From assembly GCA_014898425.1 (NCBI GenBank), contig RCSZ01000009.1, positions 248,001 to 312,000 on the forward strand: 64,000 bases of DNA, in the 5' to 3' direction. This DNA comes from Botryotinia globosa (Eukaryota > Ascomycota > Leotiomycetes > Helotiales > Sclerotiniaceae). Under the pieces are notes generated by a model, which searched no databases, was not told the DNA's origin, and saw only the letters and a program-made list of their open reading frames with translations. This document shows positions 60,895-64,000 of this stretch, piece after piece (the first letter of the stretch is position 1; every line of letters starts with the position of its first letter). The position numbers were made by a program, and so were the translations under genes.

Positions 60895-62250
60895 TGTAAT
60901 TGTTGTTGGCGCAAATATCTAATAGCTTCTGCTACTTCAGCCGTAGGCAGGCAGAAGTGAATCTCGCCGAGAGGAACGCCGCCGATGGGTTGGGAAAGCC
61001 TTCACTTGTTGTCGCCGTTCTTTTCTTGCAATCTCGTGTCCCGGTGTGCGGGGAAAGATCCCACGCAGCACGCCAGTGACACAACAGCTAACGGTTATCG
61101 CAGGCCATTGACAATCGCCTGAATGTTTGTAGAAGTTTCGTAGATTGTGCGAGCGTTGAAAAGTTGGAAAGGTGGGCTTTTGGGGTTTCTTTGAGGAAAG
61201 TGGGTTGATGATTTTGTGGTTGAGTTGAGGGAAACACCGGACTTCAAGACCGGCTCAAAATTCTCGGAAAGCTTATAAAATAGATTATTCAACTAATCGC
61301 TTGAGAAACAGGGTCGAACCGCCAAGCCAAAGCAAAAAGCAGGTACAGTATGAAATATAAAACAGAGGATAAAATCTTGTGGTTGAGCTTGTGATTTAAT
61401 CTGATTTGATGATATTTATGATTATGAGAATATCCTTTAGATGTTCTAGATATCGAAAGAAGAGAGAAGGTTGTGTCACGTGTGAGAGATGTAGATATAG
61501 AACTACGAGTAGAATATCATAATTCTAATTCAACAAAGTGGGGAGGGAAATCAAGTGATAGTGAGTGATGGATGATAGGAATGATATGATATGATATGTA
61601 TGATATGATAAGTTACCTAGTTATTTTAGTATATTATGTTATATATGAACAGTTAGAACTGGAGTATAATTGGCTTGTCGCTACACCTAGTATATGGTAT
61701 CTAGATGTTTGGCCATACCTACTCATAACCAATTCTATCCTACCATTCATTAATCAGTATTCAATGGCACAGCAGCATCTCTACTAGCATCTTATATTAA
61801 CCATCATCTATCCACCTAATAAATGCTCAAACCGTGATTGATGCATTGATATGATACAATGTTCTAATTCTACTCCAGCAGCTAATCAATGTAGAAAACC
61901 ACAATTAGACGAGTAGTTCTCCCAGTATTGTGACTGACCATGATGAACATTCTACTATGACATGATCTATTAAACAGCATATCTCCAAACCCGAATTGAG
62001 GAAAGAAAGCATTACATACACCTCCGAGACCTCTCAATCAAACCTTCATGTCAAACAAAGAAAATCATCTCATCCCACGTCCACGTTCCGTTCCGTCCCT
62101 CATTCCTCCCAACCAATCACAGACTCCTCAAACAACGCTGACTCGCTTACCTAATACACTCACAACTTTTGAACTTCACTCTCAATATACACCACCATAA
62201 TCGACGAATTTCCCCCTCGCCCCAATACCACCCCTCCAAATCCACCCATC
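60895..62250. other. Divergent intergenic region, about 1.36 kb
   Basis: Between the NAD-type carrier and QCR7. Contains ATGAT repeats near 61570-61610. A CCGG-stem hairpin near 61230 with a GGTCGAACC stretch near 61310 was examined as a tRNA and rejected. No gene is supported. Confidence 0.55.
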
Positions 62251-62863
62251 ATGTCTGCACCATCGTTAGCAAGCTGGATTTCCAAGAAGCCCGGGCTCTT
62301 GAAGATGATGAAGCCGTTGGCCTCATGGTACACCAATGCTGCTGGATACCGTCAGTTGGGATTAAGGTATGCGATATTTTTGACTCTGCCTAAAACATGC
62401 AATACAGGACCACACATGGGAATTGGGATATGCATAGCAAAGAAGAGAAACTAACACGTCACGAAACTATAGAGCCGATGATTTACTCCCCGAGGAATCC
62501 GAAGAGGTTCTTCTTGCGCTCAAGCGTTTACCGCAAAAGGAAGCTTATGATCGTGTTTTCCGTCTGCGAAGAGCTGTTCAGGTACGCATGCCATTGCTTC
62601 CTCCGAGCAATTGAGCAAACGAAATTAGACGCACGACTCACAATCCTACAGTGTTCCGTCCAACATCAACTTTTGCCCAAGGATCAACACACCAAGCCCG
62701 AAGACGTGAGTCTCATTCATTCCTTCCAGCACATTTCCACACTCGTTCTAACCCATGAATTTCACAGGATTACGCATACCTCTCTCCCATCATTGCCGAG
62801 ATCGAAGCCGAGGCCAAGGAACGTGCTGATTTGGAATCATTGACTATTACCAAGAAGAACTAG
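62251..62863 (+). CDS. QCR7: Cytochrome bc1 complex subunit 7 (QCR7)
   Basis: A matrix-side 14-kDa subunit of respiratory complex III. Four exons are inferred (62251-62366, 62473-62581, 62652-62705, 62768-62863), giving 124 aa, the normal length. It begins MSAPSLASWISKKPGLLKMM, contains NAAGYRQLGLR and ADDLLPEESEEVLLALKRLP, then EAYDRVFRLRRAVQ. It ends LESLTITKKN. These match the UQCRB/Qcr7 family throughout and all junctions keep frame. No presequence is expected in this subunit. Confidence 0.95.
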
Positions 62864-64000
62864 AGAGGAGAACAGCAGAGGATGCAGATGAAGAGACGCT
62901 GGATATGTATATTTGGGAAGGTGGGAAAGACAAGTGAAGTGCAGGAATGAGATGAGAATTTTAGAGGATGGGGAATGAAAAGCACCGAGATGAGATGTGA
63001 TGCTCTGTACTTTGTAACGATGATCATCAATTCGAAAGAACAAAAAGTCACTCTACTCTACATGATGGTTGTGTGAAGAGGGAAGATGAGATATCGTGCA
63101 ACTTGACAATTTCGCTGTCTAGAGAGAGATCTGGCTGGGTTGGATCCTGGAGCCAGCTGTGGCGATACAATAAGAAGAGACATCTCGACATTGTGACCAA
63201 CAAAGGGATGGAAATGTCCAGAAACCCAAACCGAGTCTAAGTCTAGAGAACTCCTGATATGAAACTTTGAGAATCATGACGTTAGACTGAGATAAGTCTC
63301 AAGCGAGGAAAAATAACTGAATCAGAACATCAAGCAAGCAAGCATCAGACATGTATATCCTCGCCCCCTCTTCAATTATCCAATCATCCAATCATCCAGT
63401 CCTCTAAAACTATCCACTTTCCACTTTGTCCTGTCCCCTCTTCCACTGCATGCATCTTCATAGTCAAAGCCATAGCCCAATCCAGCGCAAACTCAAAGAT
63501 CAAGAGTCTCCAGGCTCCCTCATCCAATCCATTCTATGCGACCAAACACCATCTAGCCATCTAGAATGCTCACACCCATAAAAATCGAGTCCAAATCCAT
63601 GCCAAACCCACCCCCAATCCAATCACAAATCAATATCACAAATCAGCATCACCAGAAGAGCCATAAATATAAACATATATTCAACAAACACAAAAAGACT
63701 TTCTCTCATTCGCAAACCAGTCTATCTACCCAGTAAGCTAAGCTATCTATCCACTCTCTACACTCCTCTCCTCTCCTCCTCTCCTAAAACTTTTGATTCC
63801 CTCTCAGGATCACCCAACTATCCATCCATCCATTATTCATAGATACCTCAATATCCATACCCATAGAAACATTTACAAATCTCAAAACCTCTACTCCCTC
63901 TCAACCACATTCGCATTCTCATTAAATTCCCACCTTTCTGTTCATCATCCTCCATTCTTTCATCCAGTGCACCACAGAAGAAATAAGACCATTCATAAAC
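62864..64000. other. Intergenic, about 1.1 kb to window end
   Basis: 3' flank of QCR7, then C/T-rich sequence with TATC/CATC simple repeats near 63720-63840. No supported gene; the next gene probably starts beyond the window. Confidence 0.6.

Noticed and set aside
61225..61330. tRNA-like hairpin CCGG...TTCAAGA...CCGG with GGTCGAACC downstream
   Set aside because: No full cloverleaf can be drawn: the D-arm, T-stem and acceptor pairing all fail.

Overview
The window reads as nuclear DNA of a filamentous ascomycete. Genes are dense, on both strands, and split by short introns (mostly about 50-150 nt, usual GT...AG ends). The contents are standard fungal genes: 5-oxoprolinase, fimbrin, Zn2Cys6 regulator, highly reducing PKS, sterol acyltransferase and QCR7. 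Gene style, base composition and abundant simple repeats suggest a Leotiomycete such as Botrytis/Sclerotinia, but that placement is inference. Exon junctions below were joined by hand from reading frame, splice sites and remembered family motifs; no database search was run.

Layout. 1-13.2 kb is ordinary housekeeping sequence: 5-oxoprolinase (5' end off the window), fimbrin, a hotdog thioesterase, a RING-like/ankyrin-like protein and a sterol/diacylglycerol O-acyltransferase (MBOAT). 13.3-14.7 kb is an unusual stack of unrelated tandem repeats with a G-quadruplex-type run. 16.4-17.6 kb holds a broken MFS transporter. 18.5-24.8 kb holds a DDHD phospholipase and a convergent SR-type splicing factor. 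25.4-33.9 kb is a graveyard: a dead highly reducing polyketide synthase, a head-to-head dead MFS transporter, and an unknown frame with two internal stops. 35.1-45.3 kb is housekeeping again: OST3/OST6 subunit, coiled-coil protein, mitochondrial 2'-O-methyltransferase, RPL18 and a mitochondrial carrier. 46.2-53.0 kb contains two further damaged genes: an ERG6-like sterol methyltransferase with two frameshifts, and a TAP-like serine hydrolase with a stop, a lost splice donor and a frameshift. 53.5-55.2 kb is an intact Zn2Cys6 regulator. 56.5-62.9 kb is a run of mostly mitochondrial genes: ABC1-family kinase, small membrane protein, NAD-type carrier and QCR7.

The clearest biological story is a former secondary-metabolite locus (PKS plus exporter) that has decayed. 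The ketoreductase catalytic Tyr codon is a stop, the ACP attachment Ser is Arg, and both divergent genes lack their 5' ends. I saw no CRISPR array, convincing tRNA, rRNA or intact transposon, and no clearly new multi-gene system.
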